64,000 nt of DNA from Inquilinus limosus DSM 16000 (GTDB lineage Bacteria > Pseudomonadota > Alphaproteobacteria > DSM-16000 > Inquilinaceae). Location of the stretch: assembly GCF_000423185.1 (NCBI RefSeq), contig NZ_AUHM01000032.1, positions 1-64,000 of the forward strand. Direction: 5' to 3'. Position numbers and translations under genes: made by a program. Shown piece after piece: positions 1 through 8,950 of this stretch. Position 1 is the stretch's first letter. The number at the start of each line of letters is the position of its first letter. Below the pieces are notes generated by a model. The model did no database searches. It was not told the origin of the DNA and saw only the letters and a list, made by a program, of their open reading frames with translations.

Positions 1-621
<621 letters not shown>

Positions 622-805
622 GGCGTTTCCCAGCACAGGTCTCGCATCCTCCGTTGCGTCCGCGGCGGATCGCAGAATGCCCCAACATCGCCAAAGAAAT
701 CAGCCATCTTGCCCGGCTGGACGGCCGCCCCGTTCCGCGGTTAGGACTATGGCCCGGACAAGAGGCCCGAGGCGCGGCGCCTGGGGTGGCACAGGAGGCG
801 TCGCT
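622..805. promoter_or_regulatory. Divergent intergenic region, ABC ATPase / SUMF1 gene
   Basis: Short spacer between two divergent genes, so it should carry promoters for both directions. The only element I can place firmly is the AGGAGG at 793-798, seven bases before the ATG of the SUMF1 gene. No clear -35/-10 pair stands out. Confidence 0.4.
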
Positions 806-2458
806 ATGCCGTTTTGGCAGCCTGTTCGACTGGCTGGGGTCGTCGTGGTTCTCGCATCGCTGGCCGCTGCCGCCCAGACGCCGTCCACAGAGACGCCGCC
901 CGCCGAGGCGCCGCCGGCGCAGACGCCGTGGGACCAGACCTTCATCAATCCGCATCCGGCCGAGGACGACCTGGTCCTGCCGATGCCCTGCGGCGGGGCC
1001 ATGGCCTTCCGCCGCGTCGAGGTCGAGAGCGGCGGCTGGCTGAACGACATGCGGGTGGCGCTCGGCGGCTCCGACCCCGATCTGGGGGTGATCGACGACC
1101 GCCGCTTCGACAACATCGCGGGCGCCTTCACCCCGACCGCGGATCAGACCCGACGCTACTTCTACATCGGCAAATACGAGGTGACCCGGTCGCAATACGA
1201 GGCGCTGAGCGGCACCTGCAGCCCGCCGACCATGCGGGGCCGGGAGCCGGCCGTCGACATCTCCTGGTTCGACGCGCTCGCCTTCGCCGAACACTACACC
1301 GAATGGCTGATGGCGAATGCCCGGGACAAGCTGCCGAAGGAGGGCGACCTGTCCGGCTATCTGCGCCTGCCGACCGAGGCGGAGTGGGAGTTCGCGGCGC
1401 GGGGCGGCATGGCGGTCTCGGCGCTCGACTTCGTCGCCGACCGCTTCCCCATGGCGGGCGGCAACCCGGCCAGCTATCTCTGGTTCCAGGGCAGCCAATC
1501 GGCCGGCGGCCGGATCCACCCGGTCGGGCTGCTGCAGCCGAACCCCCTCGGCCTCTACGACATCCTCGGCAACGCCTCGGAGCTGATGTTCGAGCCGTTC
1601 CGGCTGAACCGGCGCGGCCGGCTGCACGGCCAGGCGGGCGGCTTCATCATCCGCGGCGGCGACTTCCTGACCCCGCTGGACCAGGTGCGCAGCGCCACCC
1701 GCACCGAGCTGCCCTATTTCTCCGAGAAGACCGGCCAGGCCACGGCGCTGCGCCAGGTCGGGATGCGGCTGGTGATCGCCGCGCCGGCGATCGTCTCGGC
1801 CGAGCGGCTGACCGCGCTGCAAAAGGAATACGAGGCGCTGGCGGCGCCCGATCCGGGGCAGGAGACCGCGCTGCAGGAATCGGCCGCCATCCGCGACCTC
1901 GACACCGCCGCCCAGACCACCGACGACCCGGCCCTGCGCGCCAGGCTGCAGCGGATCTCGCACGACCTGCGCGACGCGATCACCGAGCGCAACGACGCGC
2001 GCGACCGCGCCATCCGGCTGATGATCAATCTCGGCGCCTTCTTCGGCAACAAGCTGCGCACCGACCAGCTGCGGCTGGACAGCGTCGGCAAGGCGATCGA
2101 CGACGTGGCGCGGCCGGCCCTGGCGGAGATGCAGCGGCGCCTCAACGGCAGGCCGGACGGCGCCGACGCCCTCGCCCGCGCCGAGCAGCAGGTGGCCGAG
2201 ATGGAGGCGCAGCGCGAGGCGCTGCGGGTCGGGGTGCGGCTGTCGCTCGAGAACTACGCCGACACCGTCTTCACCATGGCGGGGGACTATTCGCCGGAGG
2301 TCATCCAGGCGCAGTTCCAGCTGCTGAAGAGCGAGCTGCAGGCGCGCAACGCGGGCGAGCTGATCCCGTACGCTGCCCTGTTCGTGGCGCATATGGAGGC
2401 CTACCGGGCCCAGGGCAAGGCCAACCCGGCGGCCTGGCTGAAGGACCTGAACCGGTAG
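806..2458 (+). CDS. Exported SUMF1/FGE-fold protein, TagR-like, with helical C-terminal extension
   Basis: 550-residue protein with a signal peptide (hydrophobic residues about 7-23, Ala-rich cleavage region) and a SUMF1/formylglycine-generating-enzyme fold at about residues 110-330. Family hallmarks are visible: YEVTRSQYEAL, a WFDALAFAEHYTEWL stretch, RLPTEAEWEFAARGG, GLYDILGNASEL and FIIRGGDF. The last ~220 residues are a charged, predicted coiled-coil region not part of the FGE fold. In Pseudomonas aeruginosa, TagR is an exported FGE-fold protein that activates the PpkA kinase; a kinase, phosphatase, FHA protein and TagS/TagT-like genes lie downstream, so a TagR-like sensor role is likely but inferred. 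The start has AGGAGG seven bases upstream. It is followed 35 bases later by a lipoprotein gene. Catalytic sulfatase activation is the less likely alternative. Confidence 0.8.
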   Translation: MPFWQPVRLAGVVVVLASLAAAAQTPSTETPPAEAPPAQTPWDQTFINPHPAEDDLVLPMPCGGAMAFRRVEVESGGWLNDMRVALGGSDPDLGVIDDRRFDNIAGAFTPTADQTRRYFYIGKYEVTRSQYEALSGTCSPPTMRGREPAVDISWFDALAFAEHYTEWLMANARDKLPKEGDLSGYLRLPTEAEWEFAARGGMAVSALDFVADRFPMAGGNPASYLWFQGSQSAGGRIHPVGLLQPNPLGLYDILGNASELMFEPFRLNRRGRLHGQAGGFIIRGGDFLTPLDQVRSATRTELPYFSEKTGQATALRQVGMRLVIAAPAIVSAERLTALQKEYEALAAPDPGQETALQESAAIRDLDTAAQTTDDPALRARLQRISHDLRDAITERNDARDRAIRLMINLGAFFGNKLRTDQLRLDSVGKAIDDVARPALAEMQRRLNGRPDGADALARAEQQVAEMEAQREALRVGVRLSLENYADTVFTMAGDYSPEVIQAQFQLLKSELQARNAGELIPYAALFVAHMEAYRAQGKANPAAWLKDLNR

Positions 2459-2493
2459 CGCCGCGGCCGCGGCGCAGCGAAGGGGGAGCCGAG

Positions 2494-2994
2494 ATGACGA
2501 GACGATGGGCAGCGATCCTCGCCCTGGCCGGGGCGGCCGCGGTGTCCGGCTGCGCCGGCAGCGGCGACCCGCATGAGGGCGGCTTCATCACCGGCGTCAC
2601 CAACCTGATGTCGGGCGGCTACCAGCAGCGGATCGATCAGCGCCAGGCGGAGGTGGCGTCGCTCGGCGCCGAACAGGCTCAGCTGCAGGCCCGGGCCGAC
2701 GCGATCCGGCGGGAACAGGCGCAGGTGGACCGTGAGCTCGGCGCCGCGCGGGCCCGGATGGCGCAGCTGAACCGCCGCATCGCCGCGCTGCGGGCCCAGG
2801 CCTCGGCCGCCGATGCGGCCAAGCTGGACGACGCCCAGCGGCGTCTGGCGCTGGCCCGCAGCAAGGCGAACGAGGCCTCCAACCGCGACCGCTCGACCGC
2901 CGACCGCGCCGCCGACATCGCCGACCTGCAGCAGGTGCTGGATTCGGTCGGCGGCCTGGTCGACGAGATCGCCCGGACGACGCCGACGAGCTGA
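2494..2994 (+). CDS. Coiled-coil lipoprotein, candidate TagQ analogue
   Basis: 166-residue lipoprotein: signal sequence with lipobox VSGC (Cys about residue 19-20), short linker, then a long Ala/Gln/Arg-rich heptad-like coiled coil for the rest of the chain. GGGGGAG lies just upstream of the ATG. It follows the SUMF1 gene by 35 bases and is probably co-transcribed. In P. aeruginosa the outer-membrane lipoprotein TagQ anchors TagR, so a tethering role for the upstream protein is a reasonable inference; I see no sequence proof. It resembles the lipoprotein at 39,958-40,674 in layout (lipobox, G-x-Y then Gln-rich coiled coil), which sits at the other end of the secretion locus. Confidence 0.75.
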   Translation: MTRRWAAILALAGAAAVSGCAGSGDPHEGGFITGVTNLMSGGYQQRIDQRQAEVASLGAEQAQLQARADAIRREQAQVDRELGAARARMAQLNRRIAALRAQASAADAAKLDDAQRRLALARSKANEASNRDRSTADRAADIADLQQVLDSVGGLVDEIARTTPTS

Positions 2995-3012
2995 GCGCAG
3001 CGTTCCGGAGAC

Positions 3013-3783
3013 TCAGAGTTTCCCGAGCACGTCCGACGCCGCCTTGGCCGCGGCTTGCTGCGCCGCATCCTCGGCCGTCCCCGCGGCCCGGCGCGCGGCG
3101 TCGGCGATCTGCCGGTTGCCCGGCAGCGCGGAGGGAAGCCCGCCGGGGACGGTGTCGCGGGCAAGAGCGAGCGCGTCCTGCGCCTGCTGCGGCACGGCCC
3201 CCATCCCAGCGCCGGTCAGCGCATCGGCGGCCTGCCGCCGGTCCGGCAAGCCGCCGGGAAGGGCACCGCGGGCGGCGTCGAGGGCGTGCGGCACCTCGCC
3301 CGGCAACAGGCCGCCGAGCGCCTGCTGCGCCACCTGTCCGGCCTGGTCCAGCGCCATGGACTTGGCCATCTCGGCCAGCCCGTCGGGCTGCGACAGGCCG
3401 GCAATCAGCTGCTGCGCCCGATCGGCCACCGATCTCAGGATCGACGACGAATCGAAGCTGGGCATCGGGCTGAAATCCGGCGGCACGAAAGGCGTCTGCG
3501 GCGTCAGCTCCGGCAAGGCGGCGATGGCGGACGAGCCCGACGATCCCAGCGCGCCGGTCATGCTGCCGGCCGCGGAGGCCAGGCTGCCGGCGGAGGAGCG
3601 GGCCGCGCCGGCAGCCTGCTGAACGCGATTCGCCGCGCCGGAGGCCATCTGCGGCAACTCCGGCGGGGCATAGTCGACCAGCGGCCGCAGCACCTTGTCG
3701 CCGATGGTGTTGAAGGCGACCTGGCGCAGGCCGTGGACCGCGGCCATGGCCGGCGTCTTCACCGAGCTTCCTGCGAAGGACAT
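3013..3783 (-). CDS. Ala/Gly-rich protein of unknown function, last gene of the hcp-vgrG group
   Basis: 256 residues starting MSFAGSSVKTP; GGGGAG lies eight bases before the ATG. I do not recognise a family. The middle is low-complexity Ala/Ser/Gly, and the C-terminal half contains an imperfect repeat of about 35 residues: one copy around VPHALDAARGALPGGLP-RRQAADAL and one around VPQQAQDALALARDTVPGGLP--NRQIADAA. No signal peptide or obvious membrane helix is seen. It follows the DcrB-like gene by 29 bases and ends convergent with the upstream lipoprotein. Position after vgrG makes an effector, chaperone or structural accessory role possible, but nothing in the sequence decides between them. 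Confidence 0.65.
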   Translation of the reverse strand: MSFAGSSVKTPAMAAVHGLRQVAFNTIGDKVLRPLVDYAPPELPQMASGAANRVQQAAGAARSSAGSLASAAGSMTGALGSSGSSAIAALPELTPQTPFVPPDFSPMPSFDSSSILRSVADRAQQLIAGLSQPDGLAEMAKSMALDQAGQVAQQALGGLLPGEVPHALDAARGALPGGLPDRRQAADALTGAGMGAVPQQAQDALALARDTVPGGLPSALPGNRQIADAARRAAGTAEDAAQQAAAKAASDVLGKL

Positions 3784-3812
3784 GGCGGCTTCTCCCCCTT
3801 TCCACCCAGCGG

Positions 3813-5285
3813 CTACGACGCCGGCCCGAAGGTGCGGACGGCGATGTCGTAGGCCCGGCGGTTGATCGCGTCGATCAGGTACAGGTCGGGCTGGGGCCTG
3901 AAGCCGATCAGGAGAAAGGACGCCCAAGCCCGACCCGCACGCGCGACCATGACGCGAATCCGGATCCTCGATCCCTTCGTCTCGACCTCCACCTCGCCTC
4001 CTCGCACATCCGTCAGGTCGGAGCCGAGGTCGACCGGGGTCAGTGACACATCGGGGATGGCGGTGCCGACCGCCCCTTGAGCGGCGTGGATGAGCGCGTC
4101 GGCGACCGCTCCGTGCGAGGGGTAGGCGGCCTCGGGCGCGACCAGAACGTTGACCTGCCCGATCATCCGCTCGCCCACCATGTTCTTAAGGTTGATGCTG
4201 TCCTGGCCCGGCCCCACGCTTTCGTCCCGCTTCTCCGCCCAACTCGTCGGGAAGACGAAACGCGCCGGCAACACGTTGGAGAGCCGTATGGTGCGAAGCG
4301 GCTCGGCGGACGGAACATCCGCCGCGTGCGGCAAGCGGAAGCTGTTGGCGGCCACCACGAAGGCCTCCTCCGCCCGGCTGTAGTCTGCCGCCGGGGCATA
4401 GCCGAAGACGAGATAGAGCCGATCGCCATTCTTGGAGGTGGACATCCGGTAGGTGAAGGCCTTGCCCTTCACCTCGCGCCTCGCCAGCACGTCCGCGTTC
4501 CAGCCTGCAGGGGTATCAGTCAGGTGGCGCTTCAGGACCTCGTAGCCGTTCTCACGCAGCCAGACATCGAGCCAATCGGCGCTCGCCAGTTCGCGCCCAA
4601 GCTTCTCCGTGTAAACCTCGAGCAAAGCCCGCTGATCCCGGGAGCCATAGCGGGACAGCAGGACGAGCCCCTTGGCGTCCGGATTCTCCGGCTTGTACGG
4701 CTCGTATTTCAGCCAGTCCTTAGGCAGCAGAAGGCTGAAGGTCAGGGCCGGGTCGCCATTGTCCTCGAACTGACGCTGGCTGGCCTGCAGGATCTGCGCT
4801 TCCGAGGAACGGGGTTTCAGGAGCAGCTCTGTCATGGGGGTCTCCGCCGCGCGGACCGGTTGCGGCTTCAGAATCATCACGATGGAAAAGCCGAGAATCG
4901 TGACGAGGATGAAACAGAACACCATCAGTTCAGGGAGCCGGCCTTCGCTGGCCGCGCGATCGATGTCGCCCTTCCGATAGGGCCAGAGGAGGCCGAAACG
5001 CCAGGTCAGCGGAACGCGAAGACCGGCGGGTGTGGCCGAGGCCGCGTGCCGGACCAGCCGGCGGAAACGCGTCAGCATCAGCAGCACCCACAGCCCGTAC
5101 CCCGTCAGAGCCAGGCCGCCGACCATCACCGCCGAGACGGGCGTCAGGGCCTGACCATATCGCTGCGCCCAGCCATAGGTGAGGCCGAGCAGCACCGCGA
5201 ACAGAATCGCGAGTGCGACGGCGCTTCGCCGGGTGCGGCCCTCCCTGGGAAGGAGCATGGCGATGTCGGCCAGCCAGCGTCTCAC
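3813..5285 (-). CDS. Membrane protein with two DcrB/DUF1795-like domains, downstream of vgrG
   Basis: 490 residues. Three predicted membrane helices (about 21-38, 50-72, 118-139; the Arg-rich stretch before the first suggests N-in), then a large soluble part predicted to be periplasmic. The soluble part holds two DcrB-like (DUF1795) units, each opening with a similar phrase: ALTFSLLLPKDWLKYE and ARFVFPTSWAEKRDE. DcrB-like proteins are often encoded next to T6SS effectors, some as immunity or adaptor proteins. GTG start at 5285 is one base after the vgrG stop, with GGAGG eight bases upstream inside the vgrG 3' end, so translation is probably coupled. A cognate immunity partner for the VgrG C-terminal extension is the favoured inference; an adaptor is the alternative. 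Confidence 0.8.
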   Translation of the reverse strand: MRRWLADIAMLLPREGRTRRSAVALAILFAVLLGLTYGWAQRYGQALTPVSAVMVGGLALTGYGLWVLLMLTRFRRLVRHAASATPAGLRVPLTWRFGLLWPYRKGDIDRAASEGRLPELMVFCFILVTILGFSIVMILKPQPVRAAETPMTELLLKPRSSEAQILQASQRQFEDNGDPALTFSLLLPKDWLKYEPYKPENPDAKGLVLLSRYGSRDQRALLEVYTEKLGRELASADWLDVWLRENGYEVLKRHLTDTPAGWNADVLARREVKGKAFTYRMSTSKNGDRLYLVFGYAPAADYSRAEEAFVVAANSFRLPHAADVPSAEPLRTIRLSNVLPARFVFPTSWAEKRDESVGPGQDSINLKNMVGERMIGQVNVLVAPEAAYPSHGAVADALIHAAQGAVGTAIPDVSLTPVDLGSDLTDVRGGEVEVETKGSRIRIRVMVARAGRAWASFLLIGFRPQPDLYLIDAINRRAYDIAVRTFGPAS

Positions 5286-5286
5286 C

Positions 5287-8079
5287 TCACTTGCCTCCGG
5301 ACGCGGGCCCGATGCTGACCTCCTGCTCGACGCCGGCACCCAATAGCACGCCGAGCCCGGCATAGGCCCCCGCATAGTAGCGTTCGTCGGCCCGGTCGTA
5401 GTAGGCGTAGCCGCCGCCCTTGGCGCCGACGCCCCCCACCTTGGCGGACGCCTTCTCCTTCATGTTGAGGGTCCAGTCATCCGGGACGCCGGGCAGCCAG
5501 CCGATCGGAATGGTGGTCTGCGACTCGGCCGAGCCCCCCAGCGCCGAGGCGCTGGCCTTGCCGCCCAGAGCCACGCCGACACGACGGCCGTCATCGCCGA
5601 ACAGCGCATCGCCTTCGGCCTTGGCATAGAATTGCTGTCCCTCCAGCGCCCCGCCGACGCCGCCCGTCTTCAGGTCGCCGAGCTCGCCGGCGACCTTGCC
5701 GCGCGCCATGTAGGCCGCCGCCTCGCCATGCGCGCCGGCACCGTAGGGGGTGAGCCCGGCATGGCCCTTCGCGGTCGCGGACAGGATGTCCATCTCGCCG
5801 GACACCGCCCCCAGATCGCCTCGCTTTTCCCCCCGCAGCTGCGCGCCGGCGACCGTCGCTTCGGCATCGACCGTCGCCTTGTCGGGACCGAAGCTGGTCG
5901 CGACCTTCCCCTCCGCACCCATGACCTTGGCGGAGTTCGGCCCGGAGCCCTTGTTGCCGGCCCAGGCGTCGCCCTCGGCCTGCCACGACGTCTGCTGGGC
6001 CCCCGCGCCCACGCCGACCTGCGGCCCGGGGTTGGCGCCCTGCCCCTCGGGCGTCCAGGCGGGGCCGGCGGGGCCGACGGTCGGCCCATCCGCCCCGCCG
6101 GGCGTCGGCGTCGGCACCGGCGCCGCGCAGTTCAGGAGGATCTTGGCGCCGCGGCTGTCGATCCCTTCCCCGCTCATCTCCACCGTGGAGCCGCCGGCCT
6201 CCTGCCGCATCGCGGTCTTGGCCATGACATGGATGCCGTCCGGCACCATCGAGATGAAGTTCTGCGGCGCCGCCGGGCCCTGGCTGGCGAACACCTTGGT
6301 CTCGGAATGGGTCTCTACCCCATCGGCGCTGAGCCGGATCTTGTGACGGCCGCCGAAGGACAGGATGATCTGCGTCTCGTCCATGTAGATCTGGCTGCCC
6401 TTGTGCTGCAGCGTGATCGATTGCGGCGTCATCTGCACCTGCGACGCCTGGACGGTGGTCAGGTGCAGCGTTTCCGCCGCCATGGTGTAGGCGTTGCCGA
6501 CCTGCGTCCGCTGGTTGTTGCGGACGATCTGGGTCGAGTCCTTCTGGGCGTGCTGGAACATCTCCTCCGCCCCGGCCTGGTCCTCGAAGCTGAGCTCGTT
6601 GAAGCCCGCGCCGCCGGGGCTGGTCGAGGATTTGAACCCGGTGCGGGTCTTGTGGCCGGGCAGGGACAGCGACGGCATGGTCGTGGGGTTCGGCACCACG
6701 CCCATGACCAGCGGCTTGTCGGGGTCGCCTTCGAGATAGCCGACCAGCACCTCCATGCCGATGCGGGGGATGGTCTGCGAGCCCCAGCCGGACCCGCCCC
6801 AGGGCTGGCTGACCCGCAGCCAGCAGGAGGAGGTGTCGTCGCCCTTGGCGTAGCGGTCCCACGGGAACTTGACCTTGATCCGGCCGTAGCGGTCGGTGTG
6901 GATCTCCTCGCCGGGCGGGCCGACCACGGTCGCGGTCTGGATGCCCTCGATCCGCGGCCGCGGCGTCTTCTGCTCCGGCACCCAGCGGGTCGTCGCCGGC
7001 ACCACCTGGAACCGGTTCGAATAGGTCGCCGTGCCGCCGTTGGCGGCGTAGGACTGGTCCTCTGCCCAGTGCATCACCCGGACGACGGCGTAATCGGCGT
7101 TCTCCTCGGCGATCGGGTGGCCGTACAGCCTGAACCGCTGGGCCGGCTGGAGGCGGCGGTTGCCGCTCTCGGCGTCGACCGTCTCGAAGCCGGCCTCGTG
7201 GGCCTCGATGCGCCGCCGGGAGATGTGGTCGGCCCGGTCCTTGTCCAGGAACCGGCCGCCCCAGCGGTACATTTCGAACATCCGGTTGGTCTCGATCGGG
7301 GCCAGCGAGGGCTGGCCCCGCATCACCGGCGCCTGCGGGGTCTCGAAGTTCCAGTCCGCCTCCGCCGCCTGGCCGGGCATGAACTGATAGCGCCGGACCC
7401 AGCCGGTGACGTCGTTCAGGTCGAGGTTGGTGCTGGTGAAGCGCAGCTCCGGCTCCTCGCCCGGCGTCCAGGCATGGGCCCCGTCCGACACCACCAGCAC
7501 GTGCCGCGCCGGCCCGCCGTCGCTGCCCGGCTCGTGCCGGAACCACCAGCTCCAGCCTTCCTCCTCCAGCAGGCGGGCGATGAAGTTGTAATCGGTCTCG
7601 TTGTACTGGACGCAGTATTCGCGCACCGCCTTCGGTCCGATCACAGGTCCGAAGTCGAAATCCCGGATCTTCGCCTCGGTGAAGATGGTTTCGAGGATCT
7701 GCTGGGTGGTCTTGTTCTGGAAGATCCGGCAGTCGGAGGTGTGCGTGAACAGCCACAGCCACGGCCGGGCGGTGAGCACATAGGAGCGCATTCCGTCGCC
7801 GAGGGCCGGCCCGGCGTCCAGCGCCCCGACGACGCCGGACCAGGTTCGCCGCGCACCACCGGGCAGTTCCAGCGTCCAGCTGACCGGCAGGCCGACGAGG
7901 TCCTTCGGCAGGATGTCCCGGCGCTTGGACCGCACCCGCAGCCGGAAGCCGAACAGGTCGTTCAGGCCTTCGACGCCGTCCATCCCCTCCAGCAGGAAGA
8001 CGTCCTCTCCCAGGGGCGTCTGGATGGCGAGAAGACGCCCGGCCTGGGTCAGCGACCCCACATAGTCATAGGGAGACAT
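5287..8079 (-). CDS. vgrG: VgrG spike protein (TssI) with ~280-residue C-terminal extension
   Basis: 930 residues. VgrG trimers cap the Hcp tube and puncture the target membrane. The gp27/gp5-like core is plain: LFTHTSDCRIFQNKTTQQIL, YCVQYNETDYNFIARLLEEEGWSWWF, the OB-fold region around DRYGRIKVKFPWDR and SSCWLRVSQPWGGSGWG, then GMEVLVGYLEGDPDKPLVMG. From about residue 650 a Pro/Thr linker leads to a Gly/Ala-rich region with alternating small and hydrophobic residues (beta-rich look), ending in a Tyr-rich glycine stretch. Core VgrGs are about 600-650 residues, so this is a candidate 'evolved' VgrG. No PAAR-type domain is recognisable in it. ATG at 8079 with GGAG six bases upstream. It precedes the DcrB-like membrane protein by one base. 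Confidence 0.95.
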   Translation of the reverse strand: MSPYDYVGSLTQAGRLLAIQTPLGEDVFLLEGMDGVEGLNDLFGFRLRVRSKRRDILPKDLVGLPVSWTLELPGGARRTWSGVVGALDAGPALGDGMRSYVLTARPWLWLFTHTSDCRIFQNKTTQQILETIFTEAKIRDFDFGPVIGPKAVREYCVQYNETDYNFIARLLEEEGWSWWFRHEPGSDGGPARHVLVVSDGAHAWTPGEEPELRFTSTNLDLNDVTGWVRRYQFMPGQAAEADWNFETPQAPVMRGQPSLAPIETNRMFEMYRWGGRFLDKDRADHISRRRIEAHEAGFETVDAESGNRRLQPAQRFRLYGHPIAEENADYAVVRVMHWAEDQSYAANGGTATYSNRFQVVPATTRWVPEQKTPRPRIEGIQTATVVGPPGEEIHTDRYGRIKVKFPWDRYAKGDDTSSCWLRVSQPWGGSGWGSQTIPRIGMEVLVGYLEGDPDKPLVMGVVPNPTTMPSLSLPGHKTRTGFKSSTSPGGAGFNELSFEDQAGAEEMFQHAQKDSTQIVRNNQRTQVGNAYTMAAETLHLTTVQASQVQMTPQSITLQHKGSQIYMDETQIILSFGGRHKIRLSADGVETHSETKVFASQGPAAPQNFISMVPDGIHVMAKTAMRQEAGGSTVEMSGEGIDSRGAKILLNCAAPVPTPTPGGADGPTVGPAGPAWTPEGQGANPGPQVGVGAGAQQTSWQAEGDAWAGNKGSGPNSAKVMGAEGKVATSFGPDKATVDAEATVAGAQLRGEKRGDLGAVSGEMDILSATAKGHAGLTPYGAGAHGEAAAYMARGKVAGELGDLKTGGVGGALEGQQFYAKAEGDALFGDDGRRVGVALGGKASASALGGSAESQTTIPIGWLPGVPDDWTLNMKEKASAKVGGVGAKGGGYAYYDRADERYYAGAYAGLGVLLGAGVEQEVSIGPASGGK

Positions 8080-8134
8080 GATCGACTCCGGCCATCTTCG
8101 GCGAAGCGTCCCCGGCCGCGGGACAGGCGGCCCG

Positions 8135-8152
8135 CGATCCGGCCCCGGATCG
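8135..8152 (-). terminator. Hairpin between the 8,282 gene and vgrG
   Basis: CGATCC / GGATCG stem with a six-base GGCCCC loop in the 200-base spacer upstream of vgrG. Without a T-run it is only a weak candidate terminator for the preceding minus-strand gene. Confidence 0.3.
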
Positions 8153-8281
8153 GACGCGGAGGGCCGCCGTAGCGGCCCCATGCAGATGCACCATCACACC
8201 CCCACCCCATCGTCGCCGTCGGCACCCGGCACCGCCTCGTCGGCTGGCGCCGGCCACGGTCTTTCATGCCAGCATCGATTG

Positions 8282-8782
8282 TCAGGCCGCGGTGGGGCCG
8301 GTCCGGTCCGCCTGGCGCAGAACCACCGCGATGACGGTGAGGGCGGCGAGCAGCCTGGCCGCCGGGGACCGCGGCACCTCAGCCGCCGCATCCGTCGGAC
8401 GGCCCAGCGCCACGAGCCTGATCTCCTCCCCGTTCGCGCCAGGGACATGCCGCATCAGCAGGACGTCGAGGCGGCGCTCGGACCGCCTGAGCCCCGCGGC
8501 CCGCCAAAGCCGGCGCGCCAGCCGGCAGGCACGCGCCGCCATCTCCTCCTCACGAAGCGGAGGCGACGCCGGAGCCGCGCGTGACGGCAACCGCCAGGCA
8601 AGGCGGCTGCGGAAGCCCGGCAGGGGGGAGGCGGCCATCAGCTCGGCAGCGGCCCGTTCCAGCAGGACGGACTGGCGCTGCCGTCGAAGCACCGCGCCGG
8701 TCCCGCCCGGCGGCCGGACGGAATCATCCTCCAGCTCCCCGAGAACGGTGTCGATCAGCCGGATCACCTGATCTGTGCGCAT
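8282..8782 (-). CDS. Hypothetical protein between hcp and vgrG
   Basis: 166 residues from MRTDQVIRLIDTV, very Arg/Ala-rich, with a hydrophobic segment near the C-terminus (AARLLAALTVIAVVL) that could be a tail anchor. No family recognised. The assigned ATG has only a close-set AAGGA upstream; the frame stays open for 30 more codons, so the start is uncertain. It lies on the same strand as hcp and vgrG, which supports it being real, but in this GC-rich DNA long chance frames are common, and no motif confirms it. Confidence 0.5.
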   Translation of the reverse strand: MRTDQVIRLIDTVLGELEDDSVRPPGGTGAVLRRQRQSVLLERAAAELMAASPLPGFRSRLAWRLPSRAAPASPPLREEEMAARACRLARRLWRAAGLRRSERRLDVLLMRHVPGANGEEIRLVALGRPTDAAAEVPRSPAARLLAALTVIAVVLRQADRTGPTAA

Positions 8783-8918
8783 GGTCCTTCGGCTCAGGAG
8801 GAGCAGTTTCGGATGCCGCGCGAACGCAACGGCGGACCCGGTCCGCCGGCCGTCACCGGAGGCGGACCGCACCGCGCCGTACCGCGCCCGCCCGGCATCC
8901 CCGCCGCGAACGCCAGGC

Positions 8919-8944
8919 GGCCGGGGCCGAACGGGGCCCCGGCC
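8919..8944 (-). terminator. Strong GC hairpin just after hcp
   Basis: Perfect 10-base inverted repeat GGCCGGGGCC / GGCCCCGGCC with a six-base loop, starting seven bases beyond the hcp stop. It would form an extremely stable RNA hairpin but has no T-run. Likely role: stabilise the abundant hcp message and limit read-through into the vgrG group. Confidence 0.6.
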
Positions 8945-8950
8945 CCGCCG

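Noticed and set aside
5287-8079. PAAR domain at the VgrG tip or a PAAR gene nearby
   Set aside because: No PAAR repeats could be recognised in VgrG, in the genes beside it or elsewhere in the locus; a PAAR protein may be encoded outside the window.
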